Assembly (NCBI GenBank): GCA_019775845.1 | Contig: JADQAV010000002.1 | Span: 2,666,001 to 2,730,000, forward strand | Length of the DNA: 64,000 nt | From: Myrmaecium sp. VS I D KN 1 | Lineage: Eukaryota; Ascomycota; Dothideomycetes; Valsariales; Valsariaceae | Reading direction: 5' to 3' | Shown here: positions 45,562 through 57,004 of the stretch, piece after piece | How the letters are laid out: each line of letters starts with the position of its first letter | Position numbering within the stretch: the stretch's first letter is position 1 | The notes under the pieces: generated by a model | The model's database searches: none | The model's input: only the letters and a program-made list of their open reading frames with translations | What the model was told of the DNA's origin: nothing | Made by a program: the position numbers and the translations under genes

Positions 45562-46908
45562 ATGGCGGCCGTCGCAAACATAACTGTGCCTGTGGAGGAA
45601 CCGCAATGGAACAGCAAGCCGGCATGGAAATTGCCAGGCTGGGCGGAGCCCGTGGTATTTGTCCCATCCCCGAGGTTGTTGTCGTGTCGCGTGATACTGA
45701 GGGTTTCGTAGATCGTAGCTAGCATATTGTTCGGGGCCATGTACATGACGAGGCGGAAGCACTACACGATCTTTGGACGGCGCAAACGATATACCTCTCT
45801 GCTCGACGACCCCGGCTCCGGACGCTCGTCGGACGAGCTACTTGATTACGATCCCGTCAATGACGATGACGCTCAAGATCCCATCGCCGCAGCGAAGAAT
45901 CTCCCGAAACGGCGCAAGGTCTGCTGCTGCATCGTCCAGACCCCGAATTCCTCCCGGTTCAAGCACAATTTCCATAGTCGCGTGCTGCAGAAGTTCCCCT
46001 TCCTAGTGGAGATGTTCTACTGGATCATCAACTACGCATTCTACCGGATGACCTCGATCACTTCCCAACGGATCTTCGCGAAGACCGGCATCTGGAATGT
46101 GGCGCAAGCACATGGAATTGCCGTGCTTGAGGCAGAGCAATTCGGTTGGCTGAGCTTCTTGTTCCCCGTTCGGGAGAGGGATGTCCAGCAGTGGTTCATG
46201 AATGGGCATCAGGATGCTCTGACGGTACTGAACAAAGCATATGCCCTCATTCACATTCCAGGCACTGTCGGGTGAGTGAAACGAAAGACCCGCAGGCCAT
46301 AGTTCCAGTGACTGATTATGTATAGGTTCATCTGCTGGTACTACTATGTAGCGCCTTCTCATCCCACATTCGCCGTGGCTAGGCGTACGATGACCCTCAC
46401 GAATTTCCTGGCCTTCCTCACCTTCATCTTCTACCCCTGCATGCCACCGCGTCTTCTCCCCAGAGAATATGGCTTCCTGGATACGGTCCGCCACGACGAC
46501 GCCCAGAGCGTTTGGATGAGTGGCAAATACGTGAACACCCTGGCTGCCATGCCCAGCATGCATTTCGGCTATGCGTTCTGCATCGGCTGTACCTTGATCT
46601 ACCACTCCGGTCTCTTCAGGCGGACCCTGGAGAAAGGCGAAGTCCGGAAGTCTGCCTTCTGGAAGCTTTTCTACCTCATCCTTGGCTTCACCTATCCCAC
46701 CTTCATCCTCACCACTATCGTCGCGACAGCCAATCACTACTTCATGGATGCGCTCGTTGCCACATGCTTCGTGCTACTTGCCTTCTTTTGCAACAAGATC
46801 TTCTACGTCTTCATTCCACTCGAAGACCTTTTCCTCTGGGCTATCCGAGCGGACAAGCCGATTCCCACGACTGGAGAAAGATTCAGGGAGCGCGGTGGAC
46901 GCCTTTGA
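45562..46908 (+). CDS. PAP2-superfamily integral membrane protein
   Basis: Multi-pass membrane protein with lipid-phosphatase/phosphotransferase signatures; the substrate is probably a phospholipid or sphingolipid intermediate. Exons are 45562-45654, 45712-46271 and 46326-46908 (introns 57 and 54 nt), giving 411 aa. N-terminus MAAVANITVPVEEPQWNSKP, then a first membrane span (IVASILFGAMYM) and a basic loop. Catalytic motifs: PSMH in NTLAAMPSMHFGYAFCIG (motif C2) and NHYFMD in ATANHYFMDALVA (motif C3, nucleophilic His and Asp). Several spans lie between them (FLAFLTFIFYPCMPP, FYLILGFTYPTFILTTI). The layout resembles the PAP2_3/AUR1-like group, but I cannot assign it to inositol-phosphorylceramide synthase. 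The cysteine cluster KVCCCIVQ may be palmitoylated. Confidence 0.88.
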
Positions 46909-47517
46909 TTTGCCCGTGCGCGGCTGGTACGAATGCATTGGGTCGGAGTTGGTTTCGAGCGATTCTGTTGAGATTTAACACATTTATATATAACTTGGCG
47001 CGGATTACTGTAGATAGAGGTTGGAAAAGCGGTGCTCGGCCGCATCTTATGTAGTACATACTAGTATAGTATATAGGTATTGAAACCCAAGATAATCTAA
47101 TCACACCCTGAACCAGAAAGTTCCTTGCGTTTTGAGTGGTGGAGCAGGCGGGAGTGCCTGAAAGTCAGCAGTAGTCCATGTGAGTGTCGGGCGGGTGTCC
47201 CCTGCAGATGTACGGACGGGAAGCCGGAGCACGTCCGCCCAGCCACTTTGCCCTACATTGCCTTGGGTAGCTCCCAGCTTCCCAACCTCCATCTCCACGC
47301 AACACTCTTTGACCCATCCCAGCCTTTTCCAACGGGCTAGCCCTTCCCTTCAACCATCGCTCGTTTGGCGCATTGCACTGGATCCAGCAGTATTCCTCGC
47401 AATTGGTAGCGATTTCGATAACGGCACATCGTTAGCAGTTGCAACGGTCGTCGCACCGCTCTTTGCAGTCATCTCATCCCGCTTCTCTCTTCGCACGCCG
47501 GTCTTCGCACACGCGCA
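46909..47517. other. Intergenic, PAP2 gene 3' side / BTB gene 5' side
   Basis: 0.6 kb. AT-rich from 46975 to 47100 (TATATATAAC, AGTATAGTATATAGG), probably the 3' UTR end; GC-rich after 47130. Nothing else seen. Confidence 0.5.
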
Positions 47518-48555
47518 ATGGCCGACCAGGAGCCCCACACCAATCCGACGACGGCGGAGGCCACTCCGGCGGAGGATATCGAGATGGGCGAGACGGAATC
47601 CGGAGAACCGACACAGGCAACTCAGGAGACGCAAGCGCCTGCCGGCGAAGATGCCGGCGAGGAAGGCTCGGTCTTGCCGGACGTCGAACCCGAGACCCCT
47701 AAGCGCGAAACATTCATCGAGTAAGTCATGCGGAGAGGAAGGCTGTCGCTCGCATCGCGCAATGCGTTGCGTTGCGATGCGCGAACCGGGCCGGGAAAAT
47801 GCTGCCCGTGAAACTTGTTCTTGAGAAATGCCATCAGCTAACGTGCAGCGCACAGCTACCTTAAGTCGCCCATCGTACAGCTCGTCGTGGACAAAGGGGA
47901 CGAACGGACCGTTCTGTCCGCGCACGAGGCTCTCCTCGTCAAGTCGCCCTACTTCGCGGACGCCTGCAGCACCCTCTCGGAGCCGAAGCACATCGACCTG
48001 CCGGATGAAGACCTCGGCGCAACCGGCTCGTTCCTCGAGTACCTCTACAACGGCGAGTACTTCCCCCGCCGACTCGGCACCGGCAAGGACAGCGCCCTGG
48101 AGCACGACCCGGACCTGCCCGTGCCGGACGACGACGGGGTGGCGCTGCTGAAGCACGCGCGGGTGTACACGCTTGCGGACAAGTTCGGGCTGCCGGCGCT
48201 CAAGTCGCTCGCGCACTCCAAGATCCACCGGACGAGCAGCACGGCGCGGGGGGAGATCGCGTACGCGCGGTACGTGTACGCGCAGACGACGCCCGAGGAC
48301 ACGACGATCCGGCGGCCGGTGGCGGCCTTCTGGGCGACGCGCTCGCACGTGCTCCGGCACGAGGCCGAGGACGAGTTCCGCCGCATGTGCCTCGAGTTCC
48401 CCCAGTTCGGCTTCGACGTCCTCAACATGGTCCTCGACCTCCGCGAGAAGGGCGAGAAGCAGCACCACGCCAGCGCTGGCCCGAGTGTGGCCATCGAGCG
48501 GGCCGGTCCCGGCGAGCGCAGTGCCCGGAAGCGGGCTCGTGTCAGCCAGGGTTAG
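47518..48555 (+). CDS. BTB/POZ domain protein
   Basis: Exons are 47518-47720 and 47856-48555 (intron 135 nt), giving 300 aa. Residues 1-66 are acidic and disordered (MADQEPHTNPTTAEATPAED). The BTB fold follows: FIDYLKSPIVQLVVDKGDER, VLSAHEALLVKSPYFADACS, then HIDLPDEDLGATGSFLEYLY, NGEYFP. The segment ALLKHARVYTLADKFGLPAL is the typical helix pair at the end of fungal BTB domains. The C-terminus is basic (RSARKRARVSQG), perhaps a nuclear signal. Fungal stand-alone BTB proteins of this kind may act as Cullin-3 adaptors or in transcription, but no partner domain is present to decide. Exon 2 is very GC-rich, giving long shadow frames. Confidence 0.88.
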
Positions 48556-49612
48556 GTTTTCTTGTTCGACTGGATGCCGGAGCTGCCGGAGGATGTGGAG
48601 GCAGAGAGTGGCTTCGCAAGCTTACCGTGCTTACCAGCCAGCTTCATCGAAAGAGAAAAGAAAAAAAAGGAAAGAACGGACAAGCGCCGGAAAAATGGAG
48701 AATAGAGAAACAAAAAAAAGACAAAGAGGAGAAATGGTTGGTGTTGGTAACTGGATGGGAGAAGGGAAAAATCTCGCGGCTGGCTCTGTCTGGGATGGGA
48801 AGCATCGACCCTGAACGACGGATATCGAAGAAAGTTGCTGCCACATGAGGGGACTGTGGATCTTGGTATATATGAAATGAGATTTGAAGAAAAACAACAA
48901 AACCTCCCGGCATCCCTAGGATCTTCCCAATTCTTCCTTTCGATATATCCTTCTCTTTATGTCAGGTAGTTCCTATATATCTTTTTTCTTTTTCTATCCT
49001 CCTTCTCTTCCTCTCTTCTTTCGGTCTCGGTGATTTGATCTTCCACAGGTATCTAAAAATATACGATCTTCTTCTTTTTCTCTTCTTCTCTCTCCTCTTC
49101 TCTTCAATCAAACTATCACAACCAAGCAGCTTTATTCTATTTTCTCTCCGTGTATCCCAAGGGGACGGCGAGTAAACGAGGAAAATAAAAGGGTAAAGAA
49201 ATTTCCGTTCAATATGATTCCGTTATATGTTTTCTGCTGAGCCCAAACCGATTGCTTGCGCGAAGGAGGGGTTCGAGACTCATCTATGATTCCCCCTCCG
49301 TTTCGAGGCTGTATATGTCCTGTATGTCTCCCCACCCACACTCCAACAACCCCCACCATCAACGTCGAGAATGTTTGCTGATCCTTCCTACCTCCCCACC
49401 GGAAACGAATCCGCGCTTCTGATATCCCGCAGCATATCTACCCTGCCCCTTGCGGAGCTTACCCGTGGAAAGAACGATTCTACAACTGACACCTGAACGC
49501 TCTGCAGGCGAGTAGCCTCGACGATGAGGGCAAACTCACTCCCTTCGGCTGTCTGTACCGTCCGTCCAGGAAGCAGCCAACGCGTGGTTCCCCCCATTGC
49601 TTTCCCCCCCCA
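48556..49612. other. Convergent 3' spacer between BTB gene and acetyltransferase gene
   Basis: 1.06 kb between stop codons. A purine-rich block (about 48650-48740) is followed by long CT tracts (about 48935-49110). No gene or RNA recognised. Confidence 0.5.
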
Positions 49613-50590
49613 CTAAGCCATCCCCCCCATAGGCCCCTGCCTCGGAATCTTCACAAAGTCCAAGACCATATCGACCCAGCCGCCGCCGCCCAGCCGCACC
49701 GGGCTGTCCCCGACGTACTCGAAGCCGAAGCGCTCGTAGAAGGCGCGCTTGTCCGGGCGAGCGAGGAGGGCGATGCGGTCGGTCAGGCCGGCCGTGTGCA
49801 TGCGCTGGACGTAGCTGGTCAGCAAGGTGGAGCCGAGCCCCTTGCCCTGGCACTCGGGCAGCACGGCCAGGCTGTGAAGCGCGATCGTGCGGCCGTACTC
49901 GCGGTGGCCGCGGGCGGGCTCGTCGGCGGGGCTGCAGGGGATGCGGGGGCGGCGGTGGCCGGCGGGGTCCCGCCAGTCGGGCGGGATGGCCATGTCGTCG
50001 TCAGCGATGGTGGGGTGCGGTGTCTTTGTGGCGAGGATGTGGGCGAGCAGGATTTCTTTGCGGGGCGGTTCGGCGGAGGATTCGGGTGTGGTTGCGTGGG
50101 AGGCGGTGGGGGTGTGGGCGAGGGGTGAGTCGGCGTCGGCGGGCACGGAGGTGAAGAGGCCGAGGCAGAGTTCGCCGCAGACGGTGAGCCGGTATTCGAT
50201 CTAGGTGGTTTTGGTTAGAGAGGACATGGCTCATGGCGAGAGGGGGGTCACGGCAGTCAGGCAATGGCTGAGGCCGCAGGTCGTCACATCTCGTTGCACG
50301 TGGAATGCACCGCTCACCTTCTCTCTGGTCGCACCCTCTTCGGGAGGGAAGGTCGCCTGCTCCAACGCGCAGATGCTGTCCAGGTGGCCGAGGTTCAGGG
50401 TTTGGACGTAGGGATGGAGCTCGTCGCGCTGGCCGCCCTTGGCCATGTCCCGTTGGATCTTGTCGCCGGCGTCGGCGTCGGCGGCGGCGCCGCCCTCATG
50501 TTCATCCTTGCCGTCGCGGTCCGCGTCGGTCTTGTGCAGCGGCGGCAGCTTGTCAATCGTATCTTGGATCGCTTCCAGATCTCGCGGCAT
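49613..50590 (-). CDS. GNAT acetyltransferase, arylalkylamine/polyamine N-acetyltransferase type
   Basis: Acetyl-CoA-dependent N-acetyltransferase; the closest recalled relatives are yeast Paa1 (polyamine acetyltransferase) and fungal AANAT-like enzymes. Exons are 50590-50318 and 50200-49613 (intron 117 nt), giving 286 aa. Residues 1-58 are polar and Asp/Lys-rich. The catalytic fold begins HPYVQTLNLGHLDSICALEQ, then ATFPPEEGATREKIEYRLTV, CGELCLGLF, the family start. A Pro/Ser/Ala-rich insert (about 110-165) interrupts the strand region. Acetyl-CoA motif A: ALHSLAVLPECQGKGLGSTL. Then RIALLARPDKRAFYERFGFE, where a Tyr in the expected position could serve as general acid. Ends near PRQGPMGGMA. 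The substrate cannot be read from sequence. Confidence 0.87.
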
Positions 50591-51851
50591 GATGCAGGCG
50601 TGTAGGCGTGCGGGCGTGCAGTGGCTGCTGGTCGGACGGTGGGTTGACGTGGAAGGGTGGATGTGGTGGTGGCGCGAGGAGGATCGCTGTGCAGGTAGAC
50701 GGCAGGCAAGGGAGGGGGGAGGGAATTGGGAGTGGTGAGTGGTGATGGTGGTGAAAGGGCCGTGGAGGGGCAACCCGGAAGGCAGCGAGAGTGGGGAGCG
50801 GAAGGGCGTCACTGATCACCCACTGACGGGACTGATTGCATCACGGGATGACGGAAGATTGTGGGGAAAGCTCCAACTCCAGCACCTACAGTATTCACGC
50901 CTCAGGCAGCCGCTCGGGGGCGTTGGTTGGCAGGTGGCGGGCTGCCCGGGCCCTTTTCTTCGCGTGCCCGCTTGGTCCGCCTTGCCTCAGTACCTACCGG
51001 CCGTTAACCACGACAACGACTGCGCTCACAGCCAGCCAGCCCGCCGCGCAGGCCGATCTGGCTCTGAGAAGCGAGCCGAGGCGAGGGGCGGCGCAGCGAG
51101 GCAGGCACGACGTTTTTTTCTTGCGCAAGGCCCGCGATGCAGAAAACGGAACGGTGGTGACTTGCAGGCTGCTAGCAGCAGCACAGCACAGCACAGCAAC
51201 GCCCACACCCCCCCTTGGGTGGCGAACGACGACGACAACGACAACGACTTCATCATGATATGCCGCCGACGTTCTTTCTTCTGCATCGATTGGGGAAGGG
51301 GGAAAGAGAGAGAGACGGAGACGACGGAAGCTATGGCTCCTCCTCTCATGGCACGATCTGCTGGACTTAGGAGTCATGCAGCGAGGCACGCGTTTTAGGC
51401 GGAGAACGGGGAGGAAACGGCTGAGCTGGCATGAAACACAATGGGCTGGAGAAGAAGAAGAAGGGGGGGCGGAGGGGAGGGGAGAGGGGAGATATTCAGA
51501 GCATGCAGCTGTGCGTGCGCATCGCATATGGTTCTTTGCACGAGGCGAAGCGAAAGGGCAGGGTCAGTCTGTATCGAGGGTTGCGGGTTGGGCTGGATGG
51601 GCTGGATGGATGGATGGGATGGATCATCCACTGGCATCCCATCCCATCCATGATCCATACCCCCTTCCAATCGAACCTCTCTCCATCCCCCCCGCTCCTG
51701 GGCCACGACACACAGGTCGACAGAGATGGAATCTGACAGTAGGTAAGTAGGTAGCGCCCCGCGATCCGCGACGGGTTTGCAGGTCCTTCCGATCGCACGT
51801 ATGCATGTCAGGTATGTATGTGAAGGAGAGAGAGAGCCCCGTCGTCGGAGA

Positions 51852-51871
51852 AGAGAGAGAGAGAGAGAGAG
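51852..51871 (+). repeat. AG dinucleotide microsatellite
   Basis: Ten AG units in a row, flanked by further GA-rich sequence. Confidence 0.85.
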
Positions 51872-52590
51872 CCCCCCTGCGCGCGCGCACTCGCTCGCTC
51901 GACCTGGCTGTCATGCTGTGCCCGTGCGTGTGTCGGTCGGTCTCACCGTCTATATCGTGAGATAGAGAAAAAAAGTTGGGGCTGGGTTTTTGGTTCGAAA
52001 GCGGATCCCTGTTGGGTGAGTGGCAGCGGGGGGGGAACCTGAAGCGATGCAGGACGAGATTCTTTTGAGGTCTCGGCGGCACCGCGGGGGGGAGGGGGGC
52101 TCGGCGTGGACTTTTTACTTGTCTACACTTCCCGTTGAGTCTCCATCATGGCTGTGGGTGGATGCGTTGCAAGGGGAGGCGATGAATGAATGGAGAGGGA
52201 GAGAGGATGCAGAGTGCGCGCGCAGCACGGCGAGATGCGTTCGAGATCGACGACGACAGGGCGTGGCGATGAGTCGTGCCGTATGGTACCGTACCTAGTA
52301 CTGTATGCCCTTCTCCTTCCTGTATGTGTATGTATGTGCCTAGGTATATACATACTTCCGACGCAGGCCGTTTTGACCCAAGTACGACCGGCAGCCATGC
52401 CCAAGTTTCCCGTTTTCCTTCGCGCGCTGCGGTACGAAAGTCATTCCGGGGGTGGTATGTACTGTATGTACGGAATACTGTACACGATGTATCGCACCCG
52501 GTAAGGAGTCAGTCGGGACGAAACCCAGTACGACCGCCTGTCCGGACGTCTGGTTGTCCTTGGTCCTGTCTAGCAGGTCCTGTCTAATAA

Positions 52591-52665
52591 TGTCTGCTGT
52601 CTGCCTGTCTGCTGCCTGCCTACCTGCTTGCTTGCTTGTCTGCCTGCCTGTCTGCCTGCCTTGCC
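52591..52665 (+). repeat. Imperfect CTGC/CTGT/CTTG tetranucleotide array
   Basis: About 75 bp of tetranucleotides of the form TGYC/TGCY with frequent single-base variants, i.e. an old, degenerate microsatellite. No phase with a gene. Confidence 0.75.
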
Positions 52666-54024
52666 TCTCCCCTGCCGACGAGGCTCACCGCCAGCCCGCT
52701 TGCCATGTGTGGATAGATCCCCCGGCCGTTGAAGGGTCACAGCAGCACCGCATCACCGCATCAACACATCACCACCACCAGCATCGCCAGCATTCACCAG
52801 CATCATCAGCCATCAGCACCACTTCCACTGTCGTTCATCACCCACCACCACCAAGACCGACACCGAGAGCGAGGTACATACACCACATACATACATGCTA
52901 CATATCAACCTACCTACATACATACATTGTACTTACATCCCGTACATCCTACTACTACTCCGTACGGTACTTACACCTGCTGCTGCGTGCTGCGTGCTGT
53001 GTGCTGCATTTCGAACCGCGTGCCTGTCTTGCCCTTGCGAGCCCTATCGTTATCCATCGTTGTCCATCATCGTCATCATCATCTCCTTCAAGTTCGCCTT
53101 TTCATCGTCGGCTTCGCCATCGTCCTCGGCATCATCATCATCAGCAGCAGCAGCACCTCTCGATCCTCGACCGTTCGTTCGTTCGTTGATCCTGTCCGGT
53201 TGCCCGCGCGTTCGCTTCTATTAAGCTTCTGGCTTCTGCCACTCCACGCGGCCGACAGCCCGCCCCTCCCCCTCCCCCTCCGTCTCCACCACCTGGCCTC
53301 ACCACCTCTCAACTTCCCACCTCACCTGCGTCTCGACCGTGTTGGTCTGCAATACCTGCGTGCATCTCGCTGGACCCGGACCCGCTCTCCGATCCATAAC
53401 TATCGCCCGGGAACACTATAAACAACAACGATAATAACACCGACCACCATTTCACTATTATCGTCTTCGCCATCATCATCGTCATCTCCATCTCCACCCT
53501 CCACCACTATTACCAAGCCGACGAAGGCTCGAGCTCTCTCTCCTTGACAGTGCCACCCAGCCTTGCGTAATCCGTCAACCCGCCCGTTTTCTTTCTCTTC
53601 CTTCACCACTCCCATTTCGCCTCTCTCCGCTGCCGAACCATCGCCTTCCATCCTCTTCCAACCTCGGACCTCCTCGCCGTGAGATAAAAATTTCGAATTC
53701 GTCTGCAGAGGCAACCCGGCGAACCAGTTCGTTCGCGTGCGTGTGTGCGCTCCGGCCGACCCACGAAAGCGCGTCACCTTCACCCCGTCACCTCCGTCGC
53801 CCTTTCGCGCTCTGTACTTAAGCCGGCCCGCACTGTGCACAAGCCTCCATCCCAGCAACACATCACACTTCGCCCTTCTCACACGGCGTTGCACCCACCG
53901 TTCTGCCTTGTCCAGCGTTTCCTTCGGCCACTGTACGACCGTCCCTCCTGCGATTTCAGAAGCGCCCGCAGATTACGCGAGAAGAGCTACGCCGGAAGCT
54001 CTTCCATCAGCCACATCGGCCACC

Positions 54025-55670
54025 ATGTGAGTCCAGCCCCCGACACCTGCCTTACCCGTCCCGCCCGCTTGTGCGACATGCCCCTCCCGTGCCGGTTGCA
54101 AACCTGCCCTGACTAGAGCCCAACCGCTGACCGGTGTCTGCGTTTGTTCCGAATCCAGGCCTCGAGTTACCATATCCATCACCGTGACCTCCGGTCCCAC
54201 GGATCAGGACCTCATCACGCTCGACCTGCCGCCCGGGTTGACCATCCAAGACCTGAAAGCCTTCGTGCAAGCCGAGACCAACTTCCCTCTGGAGCAGCAG
54301 CAGCTCTTCCTGAACGGCCGCCCCTTGTCCGTCGATACACAGACCATTGAGGAAGTCGGCATAGGCGATGGCGAGATGCTAGCTCTGCTCATCCGCCAGC
54401 CCGAGAGCGCTAGGAGGACACCGAGAGGTGGTGGTGCCGGCGGCGCACAGGTGCAAGGAGGCCAGCTACGAAGGGGCGCGGCCGGTCGTGCAAATGGTCA
54501 ACCCGGCGAGGAGGGTCTGACTAACGAGGCCATTGAAACGCTTCGGATGCGGCTCCTGGGCGACGACTCCGCCCTCGAGAATATAAGGCAGCAGGCCCCC
54601 GAGTTGTTGGACGTCCTTCCAGATCCAGTGCAGTTCCGAACCGTCTACACCGAGCGGATACGTCGCGAGCAAGAACGGGTCATGGAGCGGCAACGACAGA
54701 TTCAGATGCTCAACGCCGACCCTTTCAACATCGAGAACCAGAAGAGGATTGAAGAGATGATCCGGCAGGACCGTGTGGTGGAGAATCTCCAGTACGCTCT
54801 GGAGAACAACCCCGCAGGTACGTAGGCGCGCCGCTTGCCCATTGTCATTCTCCTTGTGTTTTTTTTTTTTTTTTTATATATTCTCATACTCACCTGCCCG
54901 TAGTGTTCGCTCGCGTCACCATGTTGTACATCCCCACGGAAGTCAACGGCCATCCGGTCAAAGCCTTTGTGGATTCGGGCGCCCAAACGACCATCATGTC
55001 TCCCGCCTGTGCTGAAGCGTGCGGCATCATGCGTCTGATCGACACTCGCTATGCAGGCATCGCGAAAGGTGTCGGCACCGCCAAAATCCTGGGCCGCGTG
55101 CACCACGCCGAGATCAAGATCGGCAACGCGATCATGGCATGTGCCTTCACGGTCATGGAGGGCAAAGACGTGGACCTGCTGTTCGGCCTGGACATGCTAA
55201 AGCGCTTCAAGGCCCGGATCGACCTGGAGAAGAACGTGCTGGCCTTCCAAGGCATCGAGGTCCCCTTCCTTCCCGAGAGCGAGATCCCGAAGCAATGGGA
55301 GGCGGCCCAAGAAGACGAACCGACCGTGGAGGGCCCGAACGGTACGGAGATCGGCGCTCGCACCGGCACCATCCGACCGAAGGCCGGATCGATCTCCGCG
55401 GGCTCCGGCCAGACGTCCACGGCGACCTCCTCCGCGGCCGCGGGACCGTCGTCGAGCCCCGCGGGGGGACCGCCGTCGTCGGCCTTCACCACGCCCACCC
55501 CGCCGTCCGGCGAGATGGCCGCGGAGGGCGAGATGCCCCCGCAGGCGAGCATCGATCAGCTGACGAATCTGGGCTTCTCGCGGGAGGATGCGATCAAAGC
55601 GCTTCGGGCGACCAGCGGCAATGTGGATTACGCGGCGAATCTGCTCTTTAGCGAGCAGCAGGATTTTTGA
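54025..55670 (+). CDS. ddi1: Ddi1, ubiquitin-receptor aspartic protease
   Basis: Proteasomal shuttle and ubiquitin-directed aspartyl protease. Coding exons are 54025-54026 (AT only), 54159-54817 and 54904-55670; introns are 132 and 86 nt; 475 aa. The ATG is split: AT before the first intron and G after it, giving MPRVTISITVTSGPTDQDLI. Ubiquitin-like domain about 1-78 (LPPGLTIQDLKAFVQAETNF, PLEQQQLFLNGRPL). Central helical domain about 115-205. Pepsin/retropepsin-like protease domain from about 215 with catalytic DSGA at D244 (VKAFVDSGAQTTIMS) and LLFGLDMLKRFKARIDLEKN. After a Ser/Pro/Gly linker comes a UBA domain (SIDQLTNLGFSREDAIKALR, ATSGNVDYAANLLFSE). If intron 1 stays in, the ATG is followed at once by TGA. 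Intron 2 contains 17 consecutive T. Confidence 0.95.
54859..54875 (+). repeat. Poly-T run inside ddi1 intron 2
   Basis: Seventeen consecutive T followed by ATATATT, placed between donor and branch region of an 86-nt intron. May act as a strong polypyrimidine tract; also a likely indel hotspot. Confidence 0.8.
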
Positions 55671-56932
55671 GGTCTTCATCCCATCCCCTTCACGACAAAA
55701 CATGAGGTTTGACAGTGGGGACACGGCATGTGGATGTGGAGGGGTCTTAGGTTCAGGGGTGAGCGGTGGTTGGTTGGTTGGAGGGAGGGAGGATGGGAGG
55801 GAATGGAAGGCGTTTAAAGGATAAACCTCACGGCTGGGCATCTGATTATTTTATTCGTAATTTTTTTACTTCTTATATGCATCTTGAATCTATGAATTCT
55901 TTTTTCTCTTCTATCTGTTTTTTTTACTTTTCTTTTTAATCGGGTTATCTTCCTTGACTGCCGTGGCCTGCCCCGCCTCTCCGCTTCTGACATGGACCCT
56001 GTCCCTTTTCCATTTCCTTCAATTCTCTCTCATTTATGCTTGGGGGTTTGGGAATATATGCATACATCGCATCGCATCCACTCCATATTTACGACTGACC
56101 TGAGCCTGCCTTGGTTTACAGGGATGGAGATGCAATATCCAATCTCATTCTACCGTTACATACTTACTTGCTACTCTTCCGCCCTCTCCTGGGATAATAT
56201 TGAGTGAAGGGAGGATGTTTATCCCATCATCCTCCCTCTCTCTCTTTTACATTCTTGTCTCTCCCGTCGGGACCTCCTTTTCTTTTTACCTTGACTATCT
56301 CTCCGGTAACGACGTCCGGTGCTCGAATCAGGCTTATGGTTCGAGATGTACGACGAATGGCAACATCGGCCGTTGGCTTTCGATCGGAGCGGCTTCGACC
56401 GATGAACGACGGCGATCGATGGCGGACGGCCTGCCACCCGCTTTCCATCCGATCGCGTCCACTGCACCGTACCGTAGCCTTGTGCTCCCACCTCCCACCT
56501 CTCAGCCCCCGATAGCAGCAACGCAGATCAGCCCGTGACCCCAACGCGCTGAAAGGCAAAGAAAGAAAGACAAAGAAAAAGGTGGCCTTGGCGATGCGCG
56601 TCGGGTGGTCTCAGATACAGTGTTGACAAGTCGATCGGGGTGGGGGGCTGTCGGATGGGTCTCGAAGGTCGGGTAGGAAAGAGGGGGAAAGCGGAGGGGG
56701 AGAGGGGGTAAGGAAGGGCAGAGAGGGCTGGTGATATAGAGGGGTGGGCGGGGGTGTGGTACGATCGGATTGCACCGTGCTACCGTCCCTACTTTATCGT
56801 GAACCCGCCGTTCTTGGTCTTCTGGAACTTAGGGGGGGGTGGGGGATGTTTGTCTCGGACCCTGCTTTACTTACCTGCTTCACCTTGTGGATCGGATTCG
56901 GGACCCGAGGGTGTGGATGTGGATGTGGATGG

Positions 56933-57004
56933 GTGTTTTGGTGTTTTGGTGTTTTGGTGGTTTGGTGGTTTGGTGGTTTGGTGGTTTGGTGGTTTGGTGG
57001 TTTG
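56933..57004 (+). repeat. 8-bp minisatellite, nine units
   Basis: Three perfect GTGTTTTG units followed directly by six perfect GTGGTTTG units, 72 bp in all. Units differ at one position, so the array has two homogeneous blocks. Not a known fungal telomere repeat. Confidence 0.92.

Larger units (their letters stand above)
50591..54024. promoter_or_regulatory. Long divergent, low-complexity region between acetyltransferase and ddi1
   Basis: 3.4 kb head to head. No supported gene. Marked strand asymmetry: purine-rich on the + strand at 51300-51500, pyrimidine-rich at 52550-53700. Includes GGAT/CCAT patches facing each other at 51590-51660, a GA dinucleotide run, CTGC/CTTG tetranucleotides, ACAT patches (52880-52930), and CAT/CAG triplets (53045-53160). 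A very CT-rich 300-bp stretch leads into the ddi1 start, consistent with a long leader. Confidence 0.5.

Noticed and set aside
49268-49285. GGGTTCGAGACTC resembling a tRNA T-arm
   Set aside because: The five bases on each side do not pair, and there are no A- and B-box partners at the right distance.
52740-53421. Overlapping His/Ser/Thr-rich frames of up to 245 codons before ddi1
   Set aside because: Translated CAT/CAC/TAC microsatellite; three overlapping frames look equally open and none has a domain.
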